Of a DNA stretch of 46,385 bases, positions 9,364 to 21,289 are shown piece after piece. This DNA is from Flammula alnicola (Eukaryota; Basidiomycota; Agaricomycetes; Agaricales; Strophariaceae). Position 1 is the stretch's first letter; each line of letters begins with the position of its first letter. The DNA lies in NCBI GenBank assembly GCA_015499995.1, contig JADNRV010000361.1:1-46385 (forward strand), in the 5' to 3' direction. The translations under genes were made by a program, and so were the position numbers. The notes beneath the pieces are model-generated. The model did no database searches. It saw only the letters and a list, made by a program, of their open reading frames with translations, and was not told the DNA's origin.

Positions 9364-11263
9364 TATTCCGGCCGCAGCAGTGATTCTCTTTGTTCTGAGT
9401 TCTGAGTTCAATTTGTCGCAAAATTGAACGTGAGAGGACTCCCGCCCCACCCGACGCACTAGAAGCACTCTTGATAGAAACTAGAAGACGCCGCGTGCTA
9501 ATAAGTAAGCGCGCCAAATTCATGTGATCATAGTTCTACTACATATAGCGATAGCGACCAAATGGCGAACAAGGAAACATTTGCAAGTATAATTTCCGCC
9601 GGTTAATGCACATGCGACTTTACTTTACGTGTCCGACTGCGTTGTCTTCTCACTCCAGGTATTCGTCGTCTCTTTCACGGGCGTAAACGCGCACGCATGC
9701 ACTTACGGAATGTCTTTTTTTGTTATTACGAAATGTGTGAGGCGCCATTCGAGTCAGCCGATGTCGATCGTATTCGGAGGTTAACGTTTTAACGTTCGGG
9801 CAGGGGATTATGTAGCGGACGTTAAGCGACTGTTTGCTAAGCCAGCCGCAAACGTCTTCGGTGGCCTGTACTTTGCCTGTACCATACAGCACTGAGTACT
9901 GAGCAGTGTTCTATCAACACATAGAATCATTACGTATCCGCCACCTGCGAGGGCAAGGCTCCCTTCGCCATCCTAATAGCGTGATACAGTTGTACGTATG
10001 TGATAAATATCATTCTTTAATGGAGGACAACATTTCGGTATCTGGGTGCATAATCATTTAGACGATATTGCAGATGTTTCCCTCCCAGTGACCGTACTCT
10101 AGGATAATCTAGTTGGTCAAACACTCGTGATGTCGTCTAGGTGTGGAAAGGAATATAATTCATGAGATGAAGGCGAGTTGACGACGCAAGTCTGCTGAAA
10201 GATGCGCAGGAACACTGGACCGGCGCCGTCGTCTCGCGCCTCAGGCCTCAGGACTCAGTACTCAGTACTCAGGGATCGTTGGACCTTTTCAGAAGAGGCA
10301 AGTAGGATATTCGCCATTTACTACATCTACTGATAGAAATTGCACGTCAAGTAGTTGTAGTTGTTTATCCGGGCACCACCCCTTACTAGCGAAGGATTGC
10401 TCGCTGCGCTCGCACAATGACCGGCGCTTTCAAATCCTGCCAGGGAAGGTTGATGGAATCATATCACCGACTGCCCATCCAAGATTCCTGTCTGTCTGTC
10501 TGCCTCAAGGAAAAGAAAGGTACCATGAGAACAGAAGCAGAAGCTACAAAACGTCAACTTACACGTCCGAAATTTTTTCATACCGCGTTTGTTTTGTTAG
10601 ATAACGTTTTGTACATACATTCGGTATTCCGCCACGTCCGTTCGGGTGCAAGATCGCTCGACAAAGCCCATTGGCTAACCTATCTAGTTCGCCTTGGGGC
10701 GTCGACGAAATTCGCTTGCAAGGCGAGTAAGTACGAATACATAGCATGGCATGGCGTATTTACGCGGTGATGAGACGATTTGAGACCCTGAGAGAGTGTC
10801 GTGGCGGGCCCGACTAGGCGGCGTAGAGAGCCTTTTGTCCACTATGAATACAGATACTTACACATACATAGACAGAACAACAGTTGATCGATATCAGTTG
10901 ATGAAAGAAGTCCAACATCAGGCCTCAGGTACGGCCTCGCCCATGCCATGCCATGCCGATGACCAGGAATAACTTGTAGCTCGGAATTGAGTGGATGGTG
11001 TCACGGTCCACCTGTGGCATGTACTTATTGCCTCCGCGCACGGATTTGGACGGTGTCCAGTGTCAGTGTCCAGTGACTTCTTTTCCTTCTTTTTGTGGCA
11101 AAGATCAAAGTCTCATAGCCTTTCGAGGCACAAAGGAGAGTAAAGGCCGGCTGATCTGCTCATGCCCATCCGAGAAGGATCTTGGTGTCGAATTCCTATC
11201 ACGATGGATACTTGGAGTTTTGTGTGGACACAGCCTGCAATCCATGTAAGTACATAAATGAGG

Positions 11264-11776
11264 GTGGGAGGCAGTACAAGGGATGATGGGACCATGAGCG
11301 AGTCGTCGGTGTATGTTACAAGTTGTAATAACATGCTGCTGTCGAGTCAGTCGGTCAGAGGAATGGAGGCATAGAAGTTATGTAGAGAACAAGTACTCAC
11401 GAAGCTGACTGATGCAATCACGGTGCGACCAATTCGCAGATATGGCCCCCAGGGCCCACACGTGTTGGTTTTATGTACCCAGCATGTATGTAGATGTCCC
11501 AAGTTGTCATTGTCAAGGTGTGAGGCGGTTCAAGAAATGGTGACCATGCGAGGCGTCGGTGTATGTTGCAAGTTGTAATAAGCGTTGCATGCAAACATTC
11601 TGCCGTCGAGTCAGTCGGCACACTGAGAAGTGGAGGAATGGAGGTTACAGAACAAGTACTCACGAATTGACTGATGCAATCACGGTTCGACGGAGACAGG
11701 CAATTCGCACATAGGGCCCAGACTTTAAGAGACAGCTTTATGTACCCCAGTATGTAGATGTCTCAAGTTGTCGTTG
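11264..11776. repeat. Tandem duplication, two diverged copies of about 255 bp
   Basis: Copies at about 11264-11516 and 11520-11776 share, in order, GTCGGTGTATGTT, AAGTTGTAATAA, GTCGAGTCAGTCGG, GAACAAGTACTCACGAA, TGACTGATGCAATCACGGT, TTTATGTACCC and TATGTAGATGTC. On the minus strand each copy offers GTGAGTACTTG, a good splice donor, so a repeated non-coding or 5'-leader exon is possible. Confidence 0.8.
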
Positions 11777-12474
11777 TCAGTGAGAGTCAAGGACTGAAAG
11801 TTATAATAATAGACATTGGTCCCGTATTCCCGCCAAACGCGAGAGTCGGGGCCTGAACCTGAACAAGAAGGAAGAAATGGGCGATGAGAGTCGTTGCATG
11901 CCGGATAATTGAGAAGCATGGCGACGAGGATAGAGTGCTGGAGTGAGACCTGGGAAAAGCGAGGATATAATTGGAGTGGGTACAAGGAAGTCCGAAGCGC
12001 CCCTGCAGCTGGGCTGAATGGTCCGACAAAGCAAGAAGATGCATGTGCGTCGCTCGACGTCAGATAACGTTTAGTGGTAGGGGGTCAACAGCACAGCTGG
12101 ATGGCACGGCGGAGGGGGAAGTGGAAAAGAAGATGGAGGAGGGGAAACTGCGACGATGATGAACGTCAACCGTCGGCAGGGCCGTCGGGGCGCACTGGTG
12201 CGCACATGCGCTTTAGCGAAAATGCTATTTCAATTGGGGAATATCATGTGCACCCTGTGTGTGATCGGAGATCCAGAGTCATGTGAGCTACCGCAGAGCA
12301 AACCATATCCCTCTCTTCGACACGAAAAGCACTCTTTCAACACAAGGGAGAGACACAAGAGAGACATGGAGCATGGCAAGAAAGAAGAGGGGAAAAGGGG
12401 GAAGCGAGGATGAAGGAGAGGGATCGTGTGGGGAAGGACGGAAATCGGCTATGGGAGAGTGATTCTTATGCCCC

Positions 12475-12483
12475 TTTATATGA
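12475..12483 (+). promoter_or_regulatory. Candidate TATA box of the Ser/Pro-rich gene
   Basis: TTTATATGA lies 13 bp before an ATG at 12496 and 67 bp before the in-frame ATG at 12550. A TATA box normally sits some 30 bp or more upstream of transcription start, which favours the second ATG as the translation start. Confidence 0.4.
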
Positions 12484-12549
12484 ACCGTCGCTCACATGGG
12501 TCGATCTCTCTTCTTCCCATTTTCTGAGCTGTGGGGTGTTGCTCTCCTT

Positions 12550-15393
12550 ATGGCCTCCATTTTCAACAATGAATCTCTGAGTCTACGCTCATTCCGCGTC
12601 AACGCCGTTTCACATTCCCCTCCATCTCTCAAAGCTTCCTCTCTTAAATTCGGTCGCTCATTCAATCTCAGAGGAAGACCTGGACCCGCTCCTTCTCAGC
12701 CACGCCTCAAGGATCTCGCAGACGACTGTCTTTTCGAAATGGGCCTTCCTCCAGAGTATGTTTTTACTTTGTCTTTACACTCTTGATTAACATCGTTCCC
12801 CGCCTTTTAGCTCATCATCCAAAATGCCCCATTCGCACGTAAATAGCGCATCAGATGTTCAAACAGAGTCAGTCCCGCCGGTTCTGTCTTAATGAATATT
12901 TGCTCATCATCGTTCTCTCTTCCAGGCAGGCGACCGTGCAGCGTCCCCGCTCTAAAACCCGCACCATCATCCGCATGATCTCGACTAAATTTACCCCTCG
13001 CTCTGCGTCGACCCCCATATCACATACCGCCGTGCGCATGCCCACTGTCGCCAACGCGTACTCCAAAGAGCAGCGAGACGCCGCCCTCCGCGAGCGTGGC
13101 CTCCTCCCCCCGCTGCCCCACAAGGATCTCAGCGCACAAGAGCAGGAACAGGACCGCCGCATACCCATCGTGCATCCCACTGATGAGAACCCCGAGTCCT
13201 CGGAAGATCCATCGCGGAACTCGACCACTAGTGCGACCCATCTGCCTTCTGCAGCTGATCTGATCAAGAAAGAATGGGAGGCCAAAAACCATACCGTCGA
13301 TGCATCGCAGCGAGAACGCATGAACGCGTTCAAGTTTGGGGGAGTAGGCAGGAAAAGGACTTGCCTTCGCCAACCCTGGACTCGCATGAAGCCCCTCCAG
13401 CACCGTCACCTTCAGCTGCGCCTGTGCCAGTAGCATTACGCCCCTTACCCTCTCTGCCTACTAATACCAGCCCAACACCAGCAGACGCCAACGCCAACCC
13501 CCCTCCTCGCACCTTGTCTCCCACCACAGACCTCACTCGCCGCCCCTCCGCGTCCTCGCTCATCGACGTTCCTCCTGAAATCCAAGCCTTCATGTTTCCC
13601 TTACCACCCTCGCCCCTCCACCTCTATCCCCTCCAAATCCCCAAAATCTCGAACGAGACCTCCGCCTCCGCCCTGTCCCCACCTCGGAGCCGGTCCTTGC
13701 CCCTGCCCCCTCTCCCATCCTCTCAGTCTCCGAGCAGCAAAACCGCCGTACCGCTACATCGCGCCGGCAGCGCTATTGCAAGCGGCGCTTCTACACCCAA
13801 GGCGTTGCATCTGAACCCCGCGGCTGGATCAACGACGCCGATACCCGCAGCGATGCCATCTCCATCGTCGCCCCTGCCCCGCTCCCAGCGTCGCCGCCCC
13901 CAACGATCTCGCTCACACCGCCGATGGTCCACGCCTCCACGCCCCCAACTTCACCTTCGGCACTCCACGCGCGCACGCACTCGTTCGCACAGCTCGAAGA
14001 GTCCATCTCGTCGTCTACCATGACGCCCTCGCTGGACAGCAGCAATTCGCAGACGACCACGACCGCCACGAGCGTCAGCGTGGAGGGCGTTTTGGGGTCC
14101 AACGCCAGTAACACCGTCAAAGCGAATACCACCAACGCCAATAACACCACCAACGCCAATAACACCATCAAAGCCAATAACACCACCAACGCCAACGCCA
14201 ACGCCAAAGCCAATAACACCACCACCACCACCAAAGCCAAAGCCCTCCCTCTCACTCCTACTAAAGGCCGGGGCCTGGGCAAGCTCGGCGGCCTGACGGT
14301 GAAGACGCACGAGGGCGCGAACGTGCCGGTGGTCGTGCAGAGTCCGGTTGAGAGTGGAAGGTTCTCGGAGGAGCTGGCGGTGGTGGTCGAGGTGGAGGGC
14401 GAGGAGGGGCTGCCTGTGTCGCCTGTGTCGCCGGTATTGATGGATAAAATGGATGTTGTCGTGGAAGAGGCAGAGGCCAAGGTAACCGCAGATGATGGGC
14501 GGACGACGGTGCTGGAAAGCGTGCGCGCGATGACCGCCAGTCCCGCTCCGATGGGTGCTGCGATGGCGATTGCGCCTGTGCGGATGATGAGTCCGCGGCC
14601 GCAAAGCCCCAATGGCCGGACACCGACACCCGCGGTCGCTATCTCGTCGACGGCGACCCCCCTACCGAGGACGAAGAAGCGCGGGATGACGGACCCGACG
14701 GCGGCGGCGGGGGAGAGGCGGAAGAGTTTGAACCCGTTCAAGCGGAACGCTTCGACCAACTCCCACTCCAACTCGAATGGGAACACCACCAATAACAGTA
14801 ACGGTAACGGTAATGGTAACAACGGCGGCGTAGCGGAAGATGGCACGATAATAATTGACAAGGTCGCATTAGCACTAGCGGCACCGGAGCCGCGCCGCCG
14901 CCTTAGCGTCGCAGCATCGCTCTCTAACCTGCGCCGCTCCGTCGTCGGGTCGATCACGTCCTCCTCCTCCTCGACGGCGGGTGCGGGTGCGTCCAAGGCG
15001 ACGACGACGCTGAACGGAGGCGGAGGAGGAGGAGGGCCCAAGTCGCTGAAGACGCAACGGACGTTCGACGCATCGCATTTGCCGCCATCGCCCACCCTGC
15101 CGTCGTCCTTCGCCGCCAGCGCGGGTGGTGGTGCGGGTGGTATCGAGGCGCGGTTCGCCGGTGCCAGTGCAATTTATACTAACGGAAATGCCAATGGAAA
15201 TACCAACGGAAATACCAATGCAAATGGACCTGCATTCGTACCTTTGCGCGCAGACCCAGCGACGGCGGTGCATCTGCGGCAGCGCCAGGCGGTGGCGCCG
15301 GTGCTGTATAGCCGGGGGAGCATATTGTTGGAGACGAGCCATATTGAGGATGAGGAGACGAGGCGGATGACGGAGTTGGCGTTTTTGGGATGA
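12550..15393 (+). CDS. Large Ser/Pro/Ala/Asn-rich low-complexity protein, unknown function (two apparent frame breaks)
   Basis: Exons 12550-12755, 12811-12867 and 12926-15393 join in phase and would code about 910 aa. An N-terminal globular-looking part (RSFRVNAVSHS, LKDLADDCLFEMGLPP) leads to a long disordered region rich in Pro and Ser. Residues coded by 14100-14240 are Asn/Thr/Ala repeats (TTNANNTTNANNT-type), and another Asn/Gly-rich run is at 14760-14830. The C-terminus SHIEDEETRRMTELAFLG looks conserved. The frame changes by one missing base at G5 13338-13342 and again near 13600-13630; both sides are plainly coding-like and no intron fits. An in-frame ATG at 12496 would add 18 residues. 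Family not recognised; perhaps a cytoplasmic scaffold. High GC (over 60%) sets it apart from its flanks. Confidence 0.6.
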
Positions 15394-15589
15394 GGGGTTG
15401 GGATGAGGGGTTGGTTTGGGAGGAGGAGGAGGGATTGGGATGAGGAGGTTTGAGGGGTTTTGAGGGGTTTGTGTGAGGAGAGGAGAGGAAAGGAGAAGTG
15501 TAAGAGGAGAGGAGCGGTGGGTTGTGGTTGTGGTGGTTGGATTTGGATTTGCGGGCATTCGAGGGCTACCAGGGTGCGGCTGGATGTTG

Positions 15590-16790
15590 CGACTTGCGGC
15601 GAGCGAACGCCGCTTTTTTTTCGGCTTCGACGCGATCGCTTTTGTTGGCGAGCCCGAGTCCGATGAGTCCTTGTTCAAGTAATCCGTTTACGCCCCTCTC
15701 GGTTCTCGCGCATGCATTTACTGTAGCGCGAGTTGTGCTCAGCATTCATGGCGAGGTCCTGCTGACACCCGGACGGACCCTTGCCTCCTCCTCCTCGAGT
15801 TCCAACATCACATTCAACCGTTCATCAACCTCTTCATTAGCGCCGACGCCGAGTTGTGCATCCCTGTATACTTCTCGTATCCCGGACTGCGCCACACCCG
15901 TATACACCTGTGTATGCCGGAGTACATACGCCCCCATTTACCCCACACGTCGTTCAAACTTCAAGCTCCTTCCCCACGTCCTAGCCCCGGCTTGCCACTG
16001 GCACATCTTTCAGTTTCAGTTTTAGCATGGGTTTAACCGTTTTTGGTGTGGGTGCCTTCGTCGTGGCTCTTGCGCTTCCTGAGCTAGTCCTTGGCGTCGT
16101 CGTCGCGTTGCCTCTGTCTCTGCTCATGACGTTCACTCCGTGCCACCATGCCATGTCATGGCCAAGTTCAAGTTCATCGGTTGCAATATACTCCACCACA
16201 CTCCTTGCCCTTGGATTCCAACCCTCTCGCCCTCGCCGTCTACCCATTCTTTATGGTCGGTCTCAATCGTCCTTTACCCACCGTCTGGTCGGCCTCTTTC
16301 TCTTGCTCTTGATTCCTCATGTCTAACTTCTTTCCTTCCTTTCTTTTTGGGTCGGTGCTTTCGCTGTATTATTACGTCGTATTTTACTTACACGTACGCT
16401 ATCCTTTCCTTGTTTTCTTTTTTCTGTTTTATTCACTTTCTCGTGCCGCTGTTCTAACGCTCTCTCTTTCCTCTTCCTTACTTATATCTGCTGCCTCTCG
16501 CTTTCTCGCGCCCTCATCTCCAACGTCAACTATGTACAGTTTATCAGCAGTACCTGTCGTACCGTTCCTTACGAAAGCACCCACCACATGCTACCTCCAT
16601 CCATCCAACCTCCAACCTCCATTCATTATAAGTACCAAGTTTATTTAATGACCGTGTCGGACCCTCATCTCATTTGGAATTTCATATCCTCATGTTTTTA
16701 TCATTTCTCTATACATAATGCATCTGTGAAGCCTTTATGTTGTTTCTGTCATTGGAGATATCGATTTGGTGAATTATGACCTGAGGGCGC
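15590..16790. repeat. Spacer copy S1 of the segmental duplication
   Basis: No gene supported. Pyrimidine-rich sequence with CGCGAGTTGTGCTCAGCATT, CTTGGATTCCAACCCTCTCG, TTTCTTTTTGGGTC and GTACAGTTTATCAGCAGTA; these landmarks recur in the same order in S2 (about 18560-19460) and in part in S3 (about 21290-22450). Its left end abuts the 3' flank of the Ser/Pro-rich gene, so part may be that gene's 3' UTR. Confidence 0.7.
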
Positions 16791-17156
16791 GGCATGCTTT
16801 GGTGAGGATATACAGGATGCGACATACACACCTTGTTGATAAGGATGACCGGTTACGCGTGATACTAGTACTACTTGGGCGCTCTAGGAGTGCTAACGTA
16901 CAAGTTGGCTCTGGGCGGGCTTATCAAACGTTGGCTCGGCGCCTCGAGGCTTGACCAGCCAGCGGTAATTCTGCTCATGAGCCATCGGGTTGTGTTGGAT
17001 TTTGAGATTATTGGCGTACACATACACATGGGAGAATGCATGCTACCTAATGGAAGGTCGAGGCGACGTCTGACCGCACAACCTAATGGGTACTGTACTT
17101 GTCACTAGTCCACTCCGCAGATTCTCGGAGAAAAGATGTCAATAAAAGAGTTACTA

Positions 17157-18456
17157 TTACACGTATATTTCCTTGACATCAAAATGAAAACGTGTGGTTG
17201 TGCTTGAAGACAGACCGGTCAATTGAGTTTGGGGTAAGTTTTTGAGTGTCTGCAGCAGTGTATCATTGTTTCTTTTGTGTCTGTGGATGGTGATTTGAAG
17301 AGAAACATCCTGGAGCGCAGGCCATCCTGATTTAGTGAGTGCTTGGTCTAATCTTCCCCATTCATCCCCAGTTTTGCAACTATTGTCTGTGTCAATTTCA
17401 ACCTGTATTTCGAGATCTTCAAGGACGTTCGATTTCCTTCCTGCCATGTTCTCGAGCTCCTCGCAGATGCCAGCGAGCGGATCGTCATATCTGTCATCAA
17501 TTTTGACCCACAGGTTTGCCTTCGTCAGCGTTTTCCTGAACGGAGCGACCATCTCGGCGAACCCAGAGAAGGTCATTTGCTCTGAAACTAAAAGGGACAA
17601 GGGAGATCACGTCAGACCAGTCTTTCAACAGGAGCAAAAGAAAAAACATACTCCTAAAAGAGATGGCTGTAAGTCGCTCAGCCATTTTCAGTGGAGCTTT
17701 CATTGAGACTATATCCAAGAGTCTTTCACATGCACCCCCAAAGTCTTTCAGGTTCTTGAAATCGATGATTCGAAGTCCATCTGAGCGTGTCGCTTCCACG
17801 AGCTTGTTTGCGACGCCAGTGCATTCGTAGCCAATGCCAAACCCCTGAAGTTGAACAGGTCGCGGTGGCAATATCGACCAAGGTTCAGGTGTATCGTGGA
17901 TATCCGCGATATGGAAGTGGTCGACCTCGAGACGAAGGACATTGGTACAGTGGATGAGATCGTAGACCGTGAAATTCTCGATGAAGCTCAAGCTCAAATG
18001 AGTGAGAGTCGGAAGGTGCATGAGACGAAGGAAAGCCGTTCGGATTGGCAACGCTATATCGATCCAGTCCAGTGACTCGGACAGACCTATACCGAGGAAC
18101 CTGTACCCATAGAGGCTGAGGGATTGCAGCTGGGTAAAATGCATGAGGACCTGGGGAATGTTTGGGTCTGCCAGATCCTCCGAAAGTATGCGGCTAAAGT
18201 CGAGTTCTCGAACATAACTGGCGATCTCTGGTGCACCTGCAAGTAGATCTCCTAGCATACGCATCGTAGAATGTGACTTGATTTGGTAAGGGTTTGGGTT
18301 GATCACGATGGACCTGAAGATGTGTTTTCTGCAAGGATGGAGGAAAGCATGAGATGCCAGAGAGCACGCCTTCAATGACTTGTGATCTTCCTCGTCGGCA
18401 AGAATATGGAGAATGAAATAAATGACATCGAGGGGTATTGGAGGCACCGACGCCAT
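17157..18456 (-). CDS. F-box protein, copy B
   Basis: Exons 17652-18456 and 17157-17587 with a phase-1 intron at the same place as in copies A and C; 411 aa. The F-box lies at about residues 6-50 (PLDVIYFILHILADEEDHKS, SHAFLHPCRKHIFRSIV), followed by Leu-rich segments such as TQLQSLSLYGY and LPTLTHLSLSFIENF. It is closest to copy C: both share ILADEEDH, ILSEDLADP/ILSEDMADP and about 350 bp of promoter. Expected role is substrate recognition in an SCF ubiquitin ligase; the substrate is unknown. The frame is intact. Its start and stop each lie exactly 2,747 bp from those of copy C, showing a tandem duplication. Confidence 0.8.
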
Positions 18457-18559
18457 AGAACTCGCTCAGTAAAGTTCGGAAGGTCTTCGTTAGGTACATA
18501 AACTCAGTGACACTTTCCCACGACTTGCTCGACAAAGTCTCCTCTGCACGGCATATTGG

Positions 18560-19460
18560 CTAACGATCAGGCAGATTCACGAGGTCCATCGTTGGCACTG
18601 GCACAACCTCCTCCTCGATGCTGAGTGGGCCCAACAAGGCGCAAACCACGTTCGACGTGTCACATTTTCCCCATCGCCTGCCCTACTGGCGTCCTTTACT
18701 GGTGAGTGCAAGGGCAGGCGTGCATGCCGGTGGCTATCAATGGAGGTGTAAGCACACCCGTGCATGCGTGGCTCGTGCTCTTCCTGTTCTGGTCGTCGCG
18801 TTGCCTCTGCTGCTCATGATGTTCACTCTACGCCCATGTCATGGCCAAGTTCAAGTTCATCGATTGTAATGTACTTACTCCGCCCCCCACACTCGCTTGT
18901 CTGCTTGCTCTTGGATTCCAACCCTCTCGTCCTCGCCATCTACCCATTCTTTATGATCGACCTTGACGATATCCATCCGTTCAATCGTCCGGTTATGTCC
19001 TTTACTCACCGGCTCGTCGACCTCTCCTGGTTCCTTATGTCCGACTCCTTTTCCTCCTTTCTTTTTGGGTCAGTGCTTTCGCTGGATTGCTACGTCGTAT
19101 TTTACAAGTACGCTATCCTTTCCTTGTTTTCTTTTTCTGTTTTATTCATGTTCTCGTGCCCCCTGTTCTAACGCTCTCTCCTTCCTCTTCCTTTCTCGCG
19201 CCCTCATCTTCAACGTCAATAATGTACAGTTTATCAGCAGTATCTGTCGTACCGCCCCTTACGAAAGCACCCACCACACGCTACCTCCATCCATCCATCC
19301 ACATCCTCCATTCATTACAAGTACCAAGCTTAAATAATGACCGTGTCGAACCCTCATCTCATTTTGAATTTCATAATCTCATTTTTTATCATTTCTTTAT
19401 ACATAATGCATCTGCAAAGCCTTTATATCGTTTCATGATTGGAGATATCGAGTTGGTGAA
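18560..19460. repeat. Spacer copy S2 of the segmental duplication
   Basis: Non-coding. It carries the promoter-proximal block shared by copies B and C (CCAACAAGGCGCAAACCACG) and the S1 landmarks TCATGGCCAAGTTCAAGTTC, CTTGGATTCCAACCCTCTCG and GTACAGTTTATCAGCAGTA in order. Confidence 0.7.
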
Positions 19461-19903
19461 TTATGACCTGAGGCGCGGCATACTTTGGTGAGGATATACA
19501 GGATGAAACATACACACCTTTTTGATAAGGATGTCCGGTTACGCGTGATACTAGTACTTAAGCTTAGGCGCCTAGGCGCTCTAGCCGTGCTAAGGTACAA
19601 GTTGGCCAGCTGCTTGCGGTAATGTTGATTCTTATCAAACAATTACGGACACCTGCAGCCTAAGGTACAAGTTGGCTCCAGACAGCTTATCGAATGTTGG
19701 CTCGGCGCCTGGGGGCTGGACCAGCCAGCGGTAATTCTGCTCATGAGCCATCGGGTTGTGTCGGATTTTGAGATTATTGGCATATACATACGCACGGAAG
19801 AATGTATGCTGCCTAATAGAAGGTCGAGGCGACGTCTGACTTCACAACTTGTCGTCACTAGTCCACTCCGCAGATTCTCGGAGAAAAGACGGCAACAAAA
19901 GAG

Positions 19904-21203
19904 TTACTGTTGCAGGCGTATTTCCTTGACATCAAAGTGAAAACTTGTGGTTGTGCTCGAAGACAGACCGGTAAATTGCGTTTGGGGTAAGTTTTTGAGT
20001 GTCCGCAGCAGCGTATTGTCGTTTCTCCTGTAGCTGTAGATAGTGATTTGAAGAGAAACATCCTGGAGTGCAGGCCATCCTGGTTTAGTGAGTACTTGGT
20101 CTAATCTTCCCCATTCATCCCCAGTTTCGCAATTGCAGTCTAAAGCAACTTTGACCTGTATTTCCAGATCTTCAAGGACGTTCGATTGTCTTCCTGCCAT
20201 CTTGCCGAGCTCCTCGCAGATTCCAGCGAGCGGATCGTCGTATCCATCCTCAATCGTGACCCGCAGGTTTGCCTTTGTCAGCGTTTTCCTGAACGGAGCG
20301 ACCATCTCGGCGAACCCGGAGAAGGTCATTTGGGTTGAAACTAAGGACAAGGGAGATGTCAAGCCAGTCTTTCAACAGAAGCAAAAGAAAAAACATACTC
20401 ATAAGAGAGATGGCTGTAAGTCGCTCAGCCATTTTCAGTGGAAGTTTCATTGAAGCTATATCGAAGAGGTTTTCGCATGAGGCCTCAAACACTTTCAGGT
20501 CCTTGAAATCGACGACTCGAAGTCCATCCGAGCGCGTCGCGTCCACGAGCTTGTTTGCGACGCCACTGCATCCGTAGCCAATGTCAAACCTCTGAAGTTG
20601 AACAGGTCGCGGTGACAATATTGACCAAGGTTCAGGTGTATCGTGGATATCCGCGATATGGAACCAGCTGACCTTGAGACGAAGGAGATTGGTACAGGGG
20701 ATGAGATCGTAGACCGTGAAATTCTTGATGAACCTCAAGCCCAAATGAGTGAGCGTCGGAAGATGCATGAGACGAAGGAAGGCGGTTCGGATAGGCAACG
20801 CTATAGCGATCCAGTCCAGTGACCGGGACTGACCCCTATCACGGTTCATATAGCCGTAGAGGCTGAGGGATTGCAGCTGAGTAAAATACATGAGGACCTG
20901 GGGAACGTTTGGGTCTGCCATATCCTCCGAAAGTATGTGCTCAAAGTGGAGTTGTCGAACATAACTGGCGATCTCTGGTGCACGTGCAAGTAGATCTCCC
21001 AGCATACGCATCGTAGAATGTGGGTAGATTCGGTAGGGTTCGCGGTTGATCACGATGGACCTGAAGATGTGTTTTCTGCAAGGATGGAGGAAAGCATGAG
21101 ATGCCAGAGAGCACGCCTTCAATGACCTGTGATCTTCCTCGTCGGCAAGAATATGGAGAATGAAGTAAATGACATCGAGGGGTATTGAAGGCACCGACGC
21201 CAT
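19904..21203 (-). CDS. F-box protein, copy C
   Basis: Exons 20399-21203 and 19904-20340, phase-1 intron as in its paralogues; 413 aa. F-box at about residues 6-50 and Leu-rich segments follow as in copy B. Differences from B cluster in the middle (HILSEDMADP, NRDRGQSRSLDW) and the last residues, where C ends KEIRLQQ and B ends KEIYV. The frame is intact, which argues for function, but expression cannot be judged. The promoter block up to about 21450 matches that of copy B. It is one member of a local three-gene family. Confidence 0.8.
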
Positions 21204-21289
21204 AGAAATCGCTGAGTATTTGCAATGTCTTCGTTACATAGGTACATAAACTTCGGTCGCCGCAGTGACAGTTTCCCACGACTTGCTCA

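Larger units (their letters stand above)
8661..12474. other. Gene-poor region between F-box copy A and the Ser/Pro-rich gene
   Basis: Open frames here are short and unlike known proteins. Apart from the minisatellite, palindrome, MITE and tandem duplication listed separately, it has ACTCAGTACTCAGTACTCAG at about 10254-10273, a CATGC-type simple repeat near 10940-10960, and a purine-rich stretch (about 12090-12430) that could be the distal promoter of the next gene. Confidence 0.5.

Noticed and set aside
13338..13400. Intron as the cause of the frame change in the Ser/Pro-rich gene
   Set aside because: GTAGGC...CCTCCAG looks like an intron, but removing it leads to a stop after ten codons and not into the downstream coding frame.
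14100..14240. CRISPR-like or non-coding short tandem repeat
   Set aside because: The AACACCACCAACGCC-type repeat is in frame and codes Asn/Thr/Ala repeats; there are no regular spacers.
13791..15095. Long 434-codon open frame on the minus strand
   Set aside because: It is the antisense of the GC-rich, low-complexity Ser/Pro-rich gene; its Val/Leu/Ala/Pro runs mirror that composition, and it has no protein signature.
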